From positions 1 through 5,949 of the forward strand of contig JBJMFM010000112.1 in the NCBI GenBank assembly GCA_045808425.1: DNA of 5,949 nt, in the 5' to 3' direction. Shown here one piece after another: positions 1 through 5,566 of the stretch (positions within the stretch are counted from its first letter, which is position 1; every line of letters starts with the position of its first letter). Origin of the DNA: JAFAQB01 sp045808425 (GTDB taxonomy: Archaea; Thermoproteota; Nitrososphaeria; Nitrososphaerales; Nitrososphaeraceae). A program made the position numbers and the translations under genes. Below the pieces are notes generated by a model, which was given only the letters and a program-made list of their open reading frames with translations, had not been told where the DNA came from and did not search any database.

Positions 1-366
1 GATTTTCGGATTACTCCTTTTAATCTCTCCTCGTTAAGAAATGAAATATCTAAGGTGTTGCAAGAGATTGGAGAAGACTATCACTATTTATTAGGTATTA
101 TTTTTGCACTTCCAAAAACAATATCATCATCACCATTTGAAGCACCAAATTACTTTTATGTATCGAATCCATATTTGATTCCGCCCAAAGCCTTAACTGA
201 AAAATTAAAGAATATTGAAAAAGTTGTTGGTGATCCAACTCTTAGCATAATGCCGATACTACCTTTACCGGTAATACCACATACTCACGAAGAACATTCT
301 ATCTCTCATTTGTGTTTTGATTGTCCTTCGCCAGATAATCTTGCATCTCAAGGTATGCCAGTGTAA
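1..366 (+). CDS. Hypothetical protein, C-terminal 121 residues (5' end outside window)
   Basis: The reading frame is open from the first base (codons GAT TTT CGG) to a double stop TAA TAA at 364-369, so this is the end of a gene that starts before the window. The GTG at 55 is an internal valine, not the likely start. I do not recognise the family. The visible part has an amphipathic stretch (SLRNEISKVLQEIGEDYHY), then a region rich in proline and aromatic residues with two NPYLIPP/FEAPNYFY-like segments. The tail carries clustered possible metal ligands, HTHEEHSISHLCFDC, which hold four His and two Cys about 20-30 residues from the end. A metal site is only an inference. It converges with the glutamine-rich gene across an 80-base spacer without a clear hairpin. 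Existence of the gene is fairly secure; its function is unknown. Confidence 0.65.
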   Translation, partial: DFRITPFNLSSLRNEISKVLQEIGEDYHYLLGIIFALPKTISSSPFEAPNYFYVSNPYLIPPKALTEKLKNIEKVVGDPTLSIMPILPLPVIPHTHEEHSISHLCFDCPSPDNLASQGMPV

Positions 367-445
367 TAAGTTTTGAATGTCATATGTTGTGTTATGTTAT
401 ATTGCTGTTCTAGGAGTTGAATTTTAAAACACAAAGTAGTGTAAT

Positions 446-691
446 CTAAAATATTGTTTGTCTACCATTATTACTAGCAGTAGCACTAGTAGAATCCAGG
501 GGTAACCCATTTTGTTGTTGCTGTTGCTGTTGTTGTAGTTTTTGCTGGTGCAATTGTTGCTTATTTTTGATATAGTTCAAGGCGCTATCTATGGTTGCAG
601 CATTGGACAGTAACTCTAGCTTGACTAGATGAGTATCCTTGAATAGTTCCATTGTCTGCAGCTTTTCTCTATTATCGTCTGCGGTTTCCAA
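446..691 (-). CDS. Small glutamine-rich hypothetical protein (frame probably extends to about 763)
   Basis: From a TTG at 689-691 the product is 81 residues: a helical, charged N-terminal part, a Gln-rich segment ending in eight consecutive Gln, and a short Ser/Thr/Asn tail. No signal peptide or membrane segment is seen. The same frame stays open upstream to a TAA at 779-781 and reads like conserved protein (LPDQYQVCLVALDEIIRRAF then DILETADDN). TTG therefore probably lies inside the original gene. The extension contains no ATG, GTG or TTG, but an ATA at 761-763 sits where a start would be expected (ATA GTA TTA CCT GAC). Either the ATG start mutated to ATA and the gene is impaired, or a non-standard or internal start is used. 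The gene is divergent from the radical SAM gene, with its upstream edge in the same promoter region. Family and role are unrecognised. Confidence 0.55.
   Translation of the reverse strand: METADDNREKLQTMELFKDTHLVKLELLSNAATIDSALNYIKNKQQLHQQKLQQQQQQQQNGLPLDSTSATASNNGRQTIF
512..535 (-). repeat. Polyglutamine tract (8 Gln, mixed CAA/CAG)
   Basis: Eight consecutive Gln codons on the - strand, mostly CAA with two CAG, preceded by further Gln pairs (KQQLHQQKL). The codon mixture means it is not a pure trinucleotide microsatellite, which suggests the Gln run is kept at protein level or is old. Runs this long are uncommon in archaeal proteins. Confidence 0.9.
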
Positions 692-755
692 TATGTCAAA
701 TGCACGCCTGATTATTTCGTCTAGTGCTACAAGACATACCTGGTATTGGTCAGGT

Positions 756-788
756 AATACTATATATGTATTATAATTTTATATTGTA
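756..788. promoter_or_regulatory. Shared AT-rich divergent promoter region
   Basis: The stretch contains TACTATATATG at about 758-768 and TTATAATTTTATATTG at about 771-786. The first is centred about 25 bases before the TTG start of the radical SAM gene at 789, the spacing expected for an archaeal TATA box driving a leaderless transcript. On the other strand, AATATAAAATTATAA could serve the glutamine-rich gene if it starts near 763. TATA boxes are easy to find in AT-rich DNA, so this rests on spacing only. Confidence 0.5.
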
Positions 789-1880
789 TTGCAACCATAT
801 ACTATCGTGCAGCAGAGTGAAGTAACAGGTAAGGAAGCTGAACTGCAAGTTAAACTTCAAAATGGCAGGATAAAATGTACTGCCTGTGCTAGGCTATGTG
901 AAATTCCTGAAGGTAAAACAGGTTTATGTCGTATAAGAGGAGTCACAAATAGCAGTTTATATTTATATGTATATGGTAGAGTTATCGCAGGTCATATAGA
1001 TCCAATAGAGAAAAAACCTGTGACACATTACAGACCAGGTACAGCAATTTATTCTATTGCCACAACAGGTTGCAACTGGCTATGCAAATATTGCCAAAAT
1101 TACGATATTTCTCAAAGACGCAAGATAGAAGGTGTTGAAATGACACCTGCAGAAGTAATTCAGACCGCTTATGAGTATGGTGCTCATGGTGTTGCTTATA
1201 CCTATAACGAACCTTCCATCTTCATTGAATTTGCAAAAGATTGTGGAATTGAGGCCCACAAAAGAGGTATTTTTAACATTTTTGTTTCTAATGGCTATGA
1301 TACACCTGACTCTGTTGCAATGATGAGTAAGTTTTTGGATTGTATAACAGTTGATTTTAAAGGTAGTGGTAAACAAGAGTTTGTAAGACGATATATAGGA
1401 ATTCCATCAGCAGATCCAATTTTTCAAACATTAAAAGAGATAAGAGATAAGACATTCATTCATACTGAAATTACAGACCTCATAGTTCCACAAGTTGGAG
1501 ATGACCTAGAAGCTGCAAGAAAGCTATGTAAATTTGTATACGATGAACTAGGACCTGATACTCCAATTCACTTCTTGAGGTTCCATCCGGATTATAAAAT
1601 GATGGAATTTGGTCTGACGCCAGTTGAAACTTTGGAGAAGCATCATGCCATTGCAAAAGAGGAAGGTTTGAAGTATGCATATCTTGGTAACGTTCCTGGT
1701 CATCCATTAGAACATACTTATTGTCCTGAATGCAAAAGCATTGCTATAGAACGTTATGGATATAGTATAGGTTCATGGAATCTTAATGATAATAACTGTT
1801 GTAAAAAGTGTGGTTATCCTATTCCAATAATAGGAAGAGTAAATAGAACGAGAAAAAATTTGTTCCAAATAGTACAGTAA
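789..1880 (+). CDS. amrS: AmmeMemoRadiSam system radical SAM enzyme (AmrS family)
   Basis: A 363-residue, full-length member of the family related to pyruvate formate-lyase activating enzymes. Residues C95, C99 and C102 form the CxxxCxxC motif (CNWLCKYC) that binds the [4Fe-4S] cluster used to cleave S-adenosylmethionine. The family signatures DPIEKKPVTHYRPGT (71-85), CQNYDISQ (102-109) and AYTYNEPSIF (about 137-146) are all present. Four Cys at 30, 33, 37 and 47 and a C-terminal set near 312, 315, 337/338 and 341 suggest additional cluster or zinc sites. In many genomes the family travels with Memo and AMMECR1 proteins; neither is in this window, and the substrate is not established. Likely cytoplasmic. 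The start is a TTG at 789, about 25 bases after a TATA-like box and with no Shine-Dalgarno; an in-frame GTG at 807 is an alternative. The gene ends in tandem stops TAA TAA. Family assignment is strong, the exact start less so. Confidence 0.92.
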   Translation: MQPYTIVQQSEVTGKEAELQVKLQNGRIKCTACARLCEIPEGKTGLCRIRGVTNSSLYLYVYGRVIAGHIDPIEKKPVTHYRPGTAIYSIATTGCNWLCKYCQNYDISQRRKIEGVEMTPAEVIQTAYEYGAHGVAYTYNEPSIFIEFAKDCGIEAHKRGIFNIFVSNGYDTPDSVAMMSKFLDCITVDFKGSGKQEFVRRYIGIPSADPIFQTLKEIRDKTFIHTEITDLIVPQVGDDLEAARKLCKFVYDELGPDTPIHFLRFHPDYKMMEFGLTPVETLEKHHAIAKEEGLKYAYLGNVPGHPLEHTYCPECKSIAIERYGYSIGSWNLNDNNCCKKCGYPIPIIGRVNRTRKNLFQIVQ

Positions 1881-2274
1881 TAATCATCAAAGCTGTATCA
1901 TACGGAGGATTGTAAATCAAATTTGACATTAATTTGACGCCCAAGAGGTAGTAAACACAATCATTCACTCAAATGTCACGTCACCAGACTTTCTACGTCG
2001 ATTTATGTTAACATTTGTGAAACGAATCCTCAGCTGGACTATCGGACTCCATGATGTTACATGTATGTAATTTCTATATTGGTAGATAATGACTCAAGAA
2101 GACTTTAATAAAGAATTTAGAGTAAAATTTAAGGTTTGATGGTAGTTGCTGCTCATTTTTTCTATCGAAAGAGTGTAACATTAATGATAATACTATGATA
2201 ATCAGGTCTCTTGTAATATTTTCTAATATAGAAACGATACAGACAGTAAAATATAGATCTGATATTATATACCA
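1881..2274. other. 394-base spacer without a secure gene
   Basis: The spacer separates the convergent radical SAM and small winged-helix genes. It contains a start-less 45-codon frame on the + strand (1933-2070), listed separately, and a 16-codon ATG frame at 2089-2139 (MTQEDFNKEFRVKFKV). It also holds a direct repeat AATTTGAC at 1920-1927 and 1931-1938 (11-base period), an inverted repeat TTACAT-GT-ATGTAA at 2057-2070, and a T6 run near 2155-2160. No hairpin terminator, RNA gene or mobile element was recognised. Confidence 0.6.
1933..2070 (+). pseudogene. Possible gene remnant, unrecognised
   Basis: After a TAA at 1930-1932 the frame runs 45 codons to a TAA at 2068-2070. It reads as plausible globular protein, for example AQEVVNTIIHSNVTSPDFL followed by RRFMLTFVKRILSW, which has amphipathic helical character and ordinary codon use. 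There is no start codon before an internal ATG, and nothing readable precedes it. I do not recognise the family. It may be chance: the opposite strand also has partly open frames here. Confidence 0.3.
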
Positions 2275-2559
2275 TTAACGACAATCTTCTTTACATTTAT
2301 CCAAACCTTTCTGAGTTAATTTAATAGATTCTAGTATGTCTCTTTCAATAAACCCCTTTTGTACAAGGTGTTGCACAATCTCATTTGTTGCTTGATATCC
2401 AAATGACGGCCTTTCGTATGCTGCTGAACTGACATTTTTGAAAAAGACATCAAAAGCTTTCACGCTATTATCCACATTACCATGAGCCATTATGTACAGG
2501 CCACAAAGATACCTTTTAGAGTGTCTTTGAAGCTCTTCGGAGGTAAATATTCTTTGCAT
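2275..2559 (-). CDS. Small hypothetical protein, probable winged helix
   Basis: A 94-residue protein with an ATG start at 2557-2559. The C-terminal half looks like a winged-helix DNA-binding fold: a helix around QATNEIVQHLVQKGFIE followed by a short hairpin and SIKLTQKGLDKC, the typical wing-plus-last-helix pattern of ArsR/PadR/MarR-like regulators. The N-terminal half is probably helical with a possible dimer surface. There is no signal peptide or membrane segment. Two TATA-like boxes lie just upstream (2574-2606), fitting a short or absent leader. The stop is TAA at 2275-2277. The neighbours are unrelated or decayed, so a target cannot be inferred. The gene looks real; the winged-helix label is pattern recognition only. 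Confidence 0.65.
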   Translation of the reverse strand: MQRIFTSEELQRHSKRYLCGLYIMAHGNVDNSVKAFDVFFKNVSSAAYERPSFGYQATNEIVQHLVQKGFIERDILESIKLTQKGLDKCKEDCR

Positions 2560-2571
2560 TTGAAATGTTAT

Positions 2572-2606
2572 TTAGTATATATCTCATCTCAAATAAGTAT
2601 ATAGCT
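2572..2606 (-). promoter_or_regulatory. Candidate TATA boxes for the winged-helix gene
   Basis: On the - strand AGCTATATACTT (about 2595-2606) and GAGATATATACT (about 2574-2585) lie about 40 and 20 bases before the ATG. The distal box would place transcription start about 15 bases before the ATG; the proximal one would start at or within the first codons. No Shine-Dalgarno is seen, which is normal for such short leaders. Confidence 0.4.
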
Positions 2607-2701
2607 GAAATTTCAACTAATAAGGAATCTGAATATAATAATTGCTACTATATTTACGGAAATTGTAGTATTAATTCATTGCAATGTAATACAACAGAAC
2701 C

Positions 2702-2982
2702 ATGCATAAAGCCGTCATAATCATCAACAATGACCTATTTGAATGATTAGCAGCTACAATGGCTATTGGATATGACCATAGAATGAGCTAATAGAAGACG
2801 GGGCAGATATACAAAGCAAGGTAGAGGAGCTAGAAGAACAAAATCAATAGTTTAGAAATCGTGATAAAATGAAAGATGATGCTATAGCACAGCTATCAGA
2901 CCATGGCTTTAACAGCTAGAATGCAGAGCTTGAGAGGAAAAAAATTGACGTTGTCATGTACGATTTGATAAAACGTATTTAA
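2702..2982 (+). pseudogene. Decayed coiled-coil protein gene
   Basis: ATG at 2702 opens MHKAVIIINNDLFE, then TGA at 2744-2746, then LAATMAIGYDHRMS in the same frame. Near 2782 the sense passes to the next frame (NELIEDGADIQSKVEELEEQ) and continues through TAG at 2848-2850 and TAG at 2917-2919 to TAA at 2980-2982. Between the stops the text is highly charged and heptad-like (VEELEEQNQ, RNRDKMKDDAIAQL, NAELERKKIDV), the signature of a coiled coil. Three in-frame stops plus one frameshift make it a broken gene. Both TAGs sit where a CAG glutamine would fit, consistent with C-to-T decay. The original family is unrecognised. It ends tail to tail with the fragment on the other strand. Confidence 0.6.
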
Positions 2983-3134
2983 AAATAATCAGAAAGTGAT
3001 TTTTGCTCTGAGGGAATAGTAGCATTATTATCTGTTTGAACTAGCTTATCATACTTCTGCTTAGCTTCTTGCCAATTTAGTGAAGGAAGACCAATCATTT
3101 TTCTGAATATATTAGCAGTTTCTGATAGATTGCC
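2979..3134 (-). pseudogene. C-terminal gene fragment, unrecognised
   Basis: The - strand frame reads from GNLSETANIFRK through MIGLPSLNWQEAKQKYDKL to SLSDYF and TAA at 2979-2981. It is preceded at once by TAG (3135-3137). The text has good protein character with a charged helix, a Ser/Asn/Thr linker and an aromatic end. If the internal ATG at 3096-3098 were used, a 39-residue protein would result, but the sense clearly extends upstream of it. I read this as the tail of a gene whose front was lost. The break lies at about 3130-3137, where the TetR-like remnant on the other strand also begins. Confidence 0.5.
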
Positions 3135-3581
3135 CTAACACACTTTACAATTTAGAGGAACAAGTACAAACCAATGGTGTTTCGGCGGAAGAAGTGATAG
3201 ACTACATGTTGGACGGGAGACATTATGAATTTACAACAACGTTCAGATTTTTACGCTCTTGTGCTTGGGATATGGTGTGTCAGTAAACCGAGTAAAAGAT
3301 TAGAAATGGATTAGAGCTTTGTGTTGAAAACTTGTGAGTACAATTGAAAAACTAGTATATGATGGATGTGAAATGGCATAACAAAATTCAACCCTGAAGA
3401 GTGTAAGGAGAAAGCAAATACCCTCATTGCAATACATGAAGGTATTGCTTACCATTTGCTAGTAAATCCTGATCCTGTAAGCTTGGAGGATAAAAAATTA
3501 TGGTTCCAGATAGGAAGTATGATGTTAACTGTTTTGAAGAAGAAAATATTTACTTATGAAAAAATTGCCATCATGTCGTAA
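3128..3581 (+). pseudogene. Decayed TetR/AcrR-type regulator, C-terminal part only
   Basis: Three overlapping frames rebuild one protein. Frame one (to TAA 3284-3286) gives NLEEQVQTNGVSAEEVIDYM and FTTTFRF. Frame two (about 3253-3381, two internal stops) gives LGYGVSVNRVKD, stop, KWIRAL and KLVSTIEKLVYDGCEMA. Frame three (3384-3581) gives FNPEECKEKANTLIAIHEGI, AYHLLVNPD and WFQIGSMMLTVLKKKI. The order LVxxIEKLVxxG, then a DPEEAA-like segment, then IAIHEGI and LLVNPD is the usual layout of the TetR ligand-binding domain. The N-terminal helix-turn-helix half is absent. Two frameshifts and several stops make it non-functional. It converges on the FAD oxidoreductase gene, with stops 47 bases apart. 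The decay is clear; the TetR label is from pattern only. Confidence 0.6.
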
Positions 3582-3613
3582 GCATTATCGCTTTGATATT
3601 GATTATCCTAATT

Positions 3614-3627
3614 AAGATAAAAATAGT
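3614..3627 (-). terminator. Weak T-rich candidate terminator of the oxidoreductase gene
   Basis: The transcribed strand reads ACTATTTTTATCTTAAT just after the TGA stop, with a T5 run at 3619-3623. Archaeal termination commonly uses oligo-T, but a T5 without a hairpin is weak evidence. Confidence 0.25.
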
Positions 3628-4896
3628 TCACTTATTCAAAATTAGCTGGGCAGCGTGTTTTGCGCTTGCAACAGACGCATTAGACAATAATCCTTCCTTG
3701 CCTACCCAGTCTCCTACTATGTACAAATTCTCTGCAATCTTTGTATCCGGTCTTCCACCTAATCCGCCGTCTGCAGCAGTAACAAGAGCATTAGATACCA
3801 CCATGTTGGGCAGTGGTCTCTTCTTAACAAGTACCTGTCTCCATCCCGGCTGCAGTAAATCAAGGAACTCTTCTAACTCTGGTTGATCCTCTCTTGGCTT
3901 GGGTTCAATTGAAGTACCAAGATATTTTGCGACGTGGATTAATGCCCCACCCTCAGGAGCAAGCTTTGCATATGCAGAATGAACCGAAAAATATAGTGGA
4001 CGATCTACCCCCAAAGCAAACAATGTGTCTCTGTCTGGAAGGCTGCTGAGAGCAACATCCAGACACACCAGGCGTACGGGTTTTGCCTCCTTTGCTGCTC
4101 TGGACAATACCTCTGGTCTCTCTTTGTCATCGAAGAGGCTATAGGCATCCATTGGACCTGCCGCTATTACAACTATCTTTGCTGATACTTGGGTTTTGTC
4201 AGACAGCAGAACTTGCCATCCAGAAGAATCAGTTCTTTTCACGCTTATTGCCTTTTTTCCCATGACAATTCTTGCATTTGCGTTTTTGGCTACTGTTAGT
4301 AGTCCGTCGACGAGTGTCTGCCAGCCTCCATCTAAATACATAACTCCTGCTCGACTACCCACATAGATTTGGTGAAGTACCGGTCCTATGCTCTGAATGT
4401 CTGGATCGTTTGCATAAGTATTTAGTCTGAAAATCGTCTTAATTATTTCAGCATCGTTTATGTCGTGAATATTTTTGTCTAGCCATTCCTGTTCTGTAAC
4501 ACTTTCTAATTGTGAAAAATCAATTTTGGTAGGTGAAATAAAAAACTGACTTCCATCGCTCTTACCAGATAACCAACTACTATAATCACCCGCAATTTCA
4601 CGTTTCTTGCCGCCGCTTATTAAATAACCTTTCCCTGCAGGAATGCCTCCCGTATAAGTAATGCCTATCTCCTTTAAAATTGTGTCACTTGCATCAGTGA
4701 GATATAGTGCGTGCGGTCCTTGATTAAAGTAAAAACCGTCTATTTCTGCAGTCCTTGCACGACCTCCAATTTCTCTAGATGAATGTTCAAATAAAGTTAC
4801 TGCCTTTCCAGCATGGGCAAGAAGTGCAGCAGTTGTAAGACCTGCGAGCCCTCCTCCAATAATTATTACATCTAAATTATCAAATCCATTTGACAT
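3628..4896 (-). CDS. FAD-dependent oxidoreductase, phytoene desaturase/amine oxidase type
   Basis: A 422-residue flavoprotein. The N-terminus has the Rossmann dinucleotide-binding motif GGGLAG (14-19) after the strand DVIII, the acidic E37 ending strand two (VTLFEHS), and the GGRART motif (44-49) typical of the GR2 family. The C-terminus carries the second FAD contact, NLYIVGDWVG (about 390-399), followed by the closing helix ASAKHAAQLIL. The middle holds the variable substrate region (about 60-300). Relatives act on carotenoids, protoporphyrinogen or amines; this sequence alone does not name the substrate. At 422 residues it is shorter than typical carotenoid desaturases (about 490-510), which argues against plain crtI. 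No signal peptide or clear membrane segment is seen. ATG at 4894-4896 is the only sensible start, placed right before the Rossmann strand. A TATA-like TAAATATAC lies about 15 bases upstream, rather close. G+C is visibly higher than in the flanks. Confidence 0.88.
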   Translation of the reverse strand: MSNGFDNLDVIIIGGGLAGLTTAALLAHAGKAVTLFEHSSREIGGRARTAEIDGFYFNQGPHALYLTDASDTILKEIGITYTGGIPAGKGYLISGGKKREIAGDYSSWLSGKSDGSQFFISPTKIDFSQLESVTEQEWLDKNIHDINDAEIIKTIFRLNTYANDPDIQSIGPVLHQIYVGSRAGVMYLDGGWQTLVDGLLTVAKNANARIVMGKKAISVKRTDSSGWQVLLSDKTQVSAKIVVIAAGPMDAYSLFDDKERPEVLSRAAKEAKPVRLVCLDVALSSLPDRDTLFALGVDRPLYFSVHSAYAKLAPEGGALIHVAKYLGTSIEPKPREDQPELEEFLDLLQPGWRQVLVKKRPLPNMVVSNALVTAADGGLGGRPDTKIAENLYIVGDWVGKEGLLSNASVASAKHAAQLILNK

Positions 4897-4973
4897 TGGA
4901 CGGTTGTATATTTAGAAGCTTGATGTTAAGTGTTGTTCTCCTACTGAGCAACTAGCTTTAAGACATTTGAATT

Positions 4974-5107
4974 TTGATCAAGGGTCATCTTATTTACTGT
5001 TAATTCTACTAATCAAAGTCCCAAAATACGGATATGGAAATCTATCTTTCTTATGGATTAATAGTTCCTGCTGTTACATGGTGTATTCCAAGAATATCCT
5101 CGTTCAT
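4974..5107 (-). pseudogene. Ring-cleaving dioxygenase (VOC/glyoxalase fold), N-terminal remnant
   Basis: ATG at 5105-5107, with a GGAGGG Shine-Dalgarno ahead, opens MNEDILGIHHVTAGTINP, the classic start of VOC-family ring-cleaving dioxygenases (ILGIHHVTA; the second His of the pair is the usual metal ligand). TAA follows at 5051-5053. After a frameshift the - strand continues IRKIDFHIRILGL, TGA (5013-5015), then LVELTVNKMTLDQ. This matches the family's next block, in which an FYxxxLGLRLVKLTVN pattern is followed by FDDP. Similarity ends near 4974, so only about 44 of roughly 310 residues remain, broken by one frameshift and two stops. Intact relatives open quinol/catechol-type rings. It lies just upstream of the oxidoreductase on the same strand. 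Family call is from motif memory, but two consecutive blocks agree. Confidence 0.7.
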
Positions 5108-5237
5108 CTTGCCCTCCTATGAACCCAATAGCAAATTCGAATATTACAAGGACAAAGGAATATGATAAATCCATATGCATCGTAAGTCGAACAAACACTA
5201 ATAAAGCAATATTGGAAAATATGATTATAGAACCCAT
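5058..5237 (-). CDS. Small membrane ORF, possible remnant
   Basis: An ATG-started frame of 59 residues with two hydrophobic stretches, SIIIFSNIALLVFV (about 3-16) and SYSFVLVIFEFAIGFIGG (about 25-42), separated by RLTMHMDL. The last 17 residues (after FIGG) overlap the start of the dioxygenase frame and look like read-on text, so the original gene probably continued or ended differently. It sits directly upstream of the dioxygenase remnant on the same strand. A small membrane partner (for example DoxX-like) would fit that context, but I see no diagnostic motif. It could be a fragment or chance in AT-rich DNA. Confidence 0.35.
   Translation of the reverse strand: MGSIIIFSNIALLVFVRLTMHMDLSYSFVLVIFEFAIGFIGGQDERGYSWNTPCNSRNY
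5112..5117 (-). promoter_or_regulatory. Shine-Dalgarno of the dioxygenase remnant
   Basis: GGAGGG on the - strand, four bases (CAAG) before the ATG at 5107. It is the clearest Shine-Dalgarno of the window. In archaea that favour leaderless messages, such sites are usually found at internal operon genes, so the dioxygenase was probably once a downstream gene of an operon. Confidence 0.6.
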
Positions 5238-5261
5238 ATATTATAGAGCACATTCAAGGAA

Positions 5262-5564
5262 TCACTTTCCATCATAATAGATCATTGAAAGGTCTATCAT
5301 CAAAATGTTCGGTGGCGAACAATTCTCAAATGTTATCAACCCAAACGTATATCTAATACCAGAATTGTAAGGCGATCTCTTAGCTAAATAGATCGAGATC
5401 CTGTAAAAATTATTTTTACAAATATTTATCAGAATTTGAAGAAGGTAAATCAAATATGGTTTTAGTTTGAATGGGTAAATTTCCTCACATCCGCTAACTA
5501 CAACAAAATCAGAAATGCCCAGTTTTCAATATTTTTTACTTCCTGAATATTGCAAAGCTGTCAT
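5262..5564 (-). pseudogene. Unrecognised gene interrupted by one TGA
   Basis: The - strand frame from ATG 5562-5564 to TAA 5262-5264 has 101 codons with a single stop, TGA at 5526-5528. Around it the text reads MTALQYSGSKKY, stop, KLGISDFVVVSGCEEIYPFK, where a Trp codon TGG would fit naturally. The rest contains a hydrophobic helix (YLIYLLQILINI) and then a basic and aromatic C-terminal part (AKRSPYNSGIRYTFGLITF). A TTG at 5451-5453 would allow only a 63-residue product. The frame may extend upstream (LFVPAM) to a TAG. I do not recognise the family. The AT-rich composition makes partly open frames common, so confidence is moderate. Confidence 0.4.
5402..5420. repeat. Near-perfect palindrome, 9-base arms
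   Basis: TGTAAAAAT-T-ATTTTTACA: perfect 9-base inverted arms around one base. It could be a regulator operator or simply a product of AT-rich sequence. It lies inside the broken - strand frame 5262-5564. A second inverted pair, GATCTC (5374-5379) and GAGATC (5395-5400), flanks it on the left. Confidence 0.6.
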
Positions 5565-5566
5565 AG

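Noticed and set aside
1080..1707. Open frames on the - strand at 1080-1376 and 1480-1707.
   Set aside because: They are antisense to the radical SAM gene, whose motifs are unambiguous.
2089..2139. A 16-codon ATG frame (MTQEDFNKEFRVKFKV).
   Set aside because: Too short, with no ribosome binding site or context to support it.
2070..2274. An open - strand frame continuing after the stop of the winged-helix gene, as if by readthrough.
   Set aside because: The text is low-complexity and hydrophobic/AT-driven and does not extend the winged-helix fold; most likely chance.
2126..2278. A start-less + strand frame of 50 codons ending just inside the winged-helix gene.
   Set aside because: Its sequence does not look protein-like and it overlaps the end of a better gene; probably chance in AT-rich DNA.
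3593..4265. Open frames on the + strand at 3593-3886 and 4083-4265.
   Set aside because: They are antisense to the FAD oxidoreductase and show no protein features of their own.
5034..5277. Two short + strand ATG frames (5034-5162 and 5119-5277); the second contains KSICIVSRTN, which loosely recalls a UvrD helicase motif.
   Set aside because: They lie opposite the dioxygenase remnant and the membrane ORF, which have better family or composition support. The helicase resemblance is a single weak motif.
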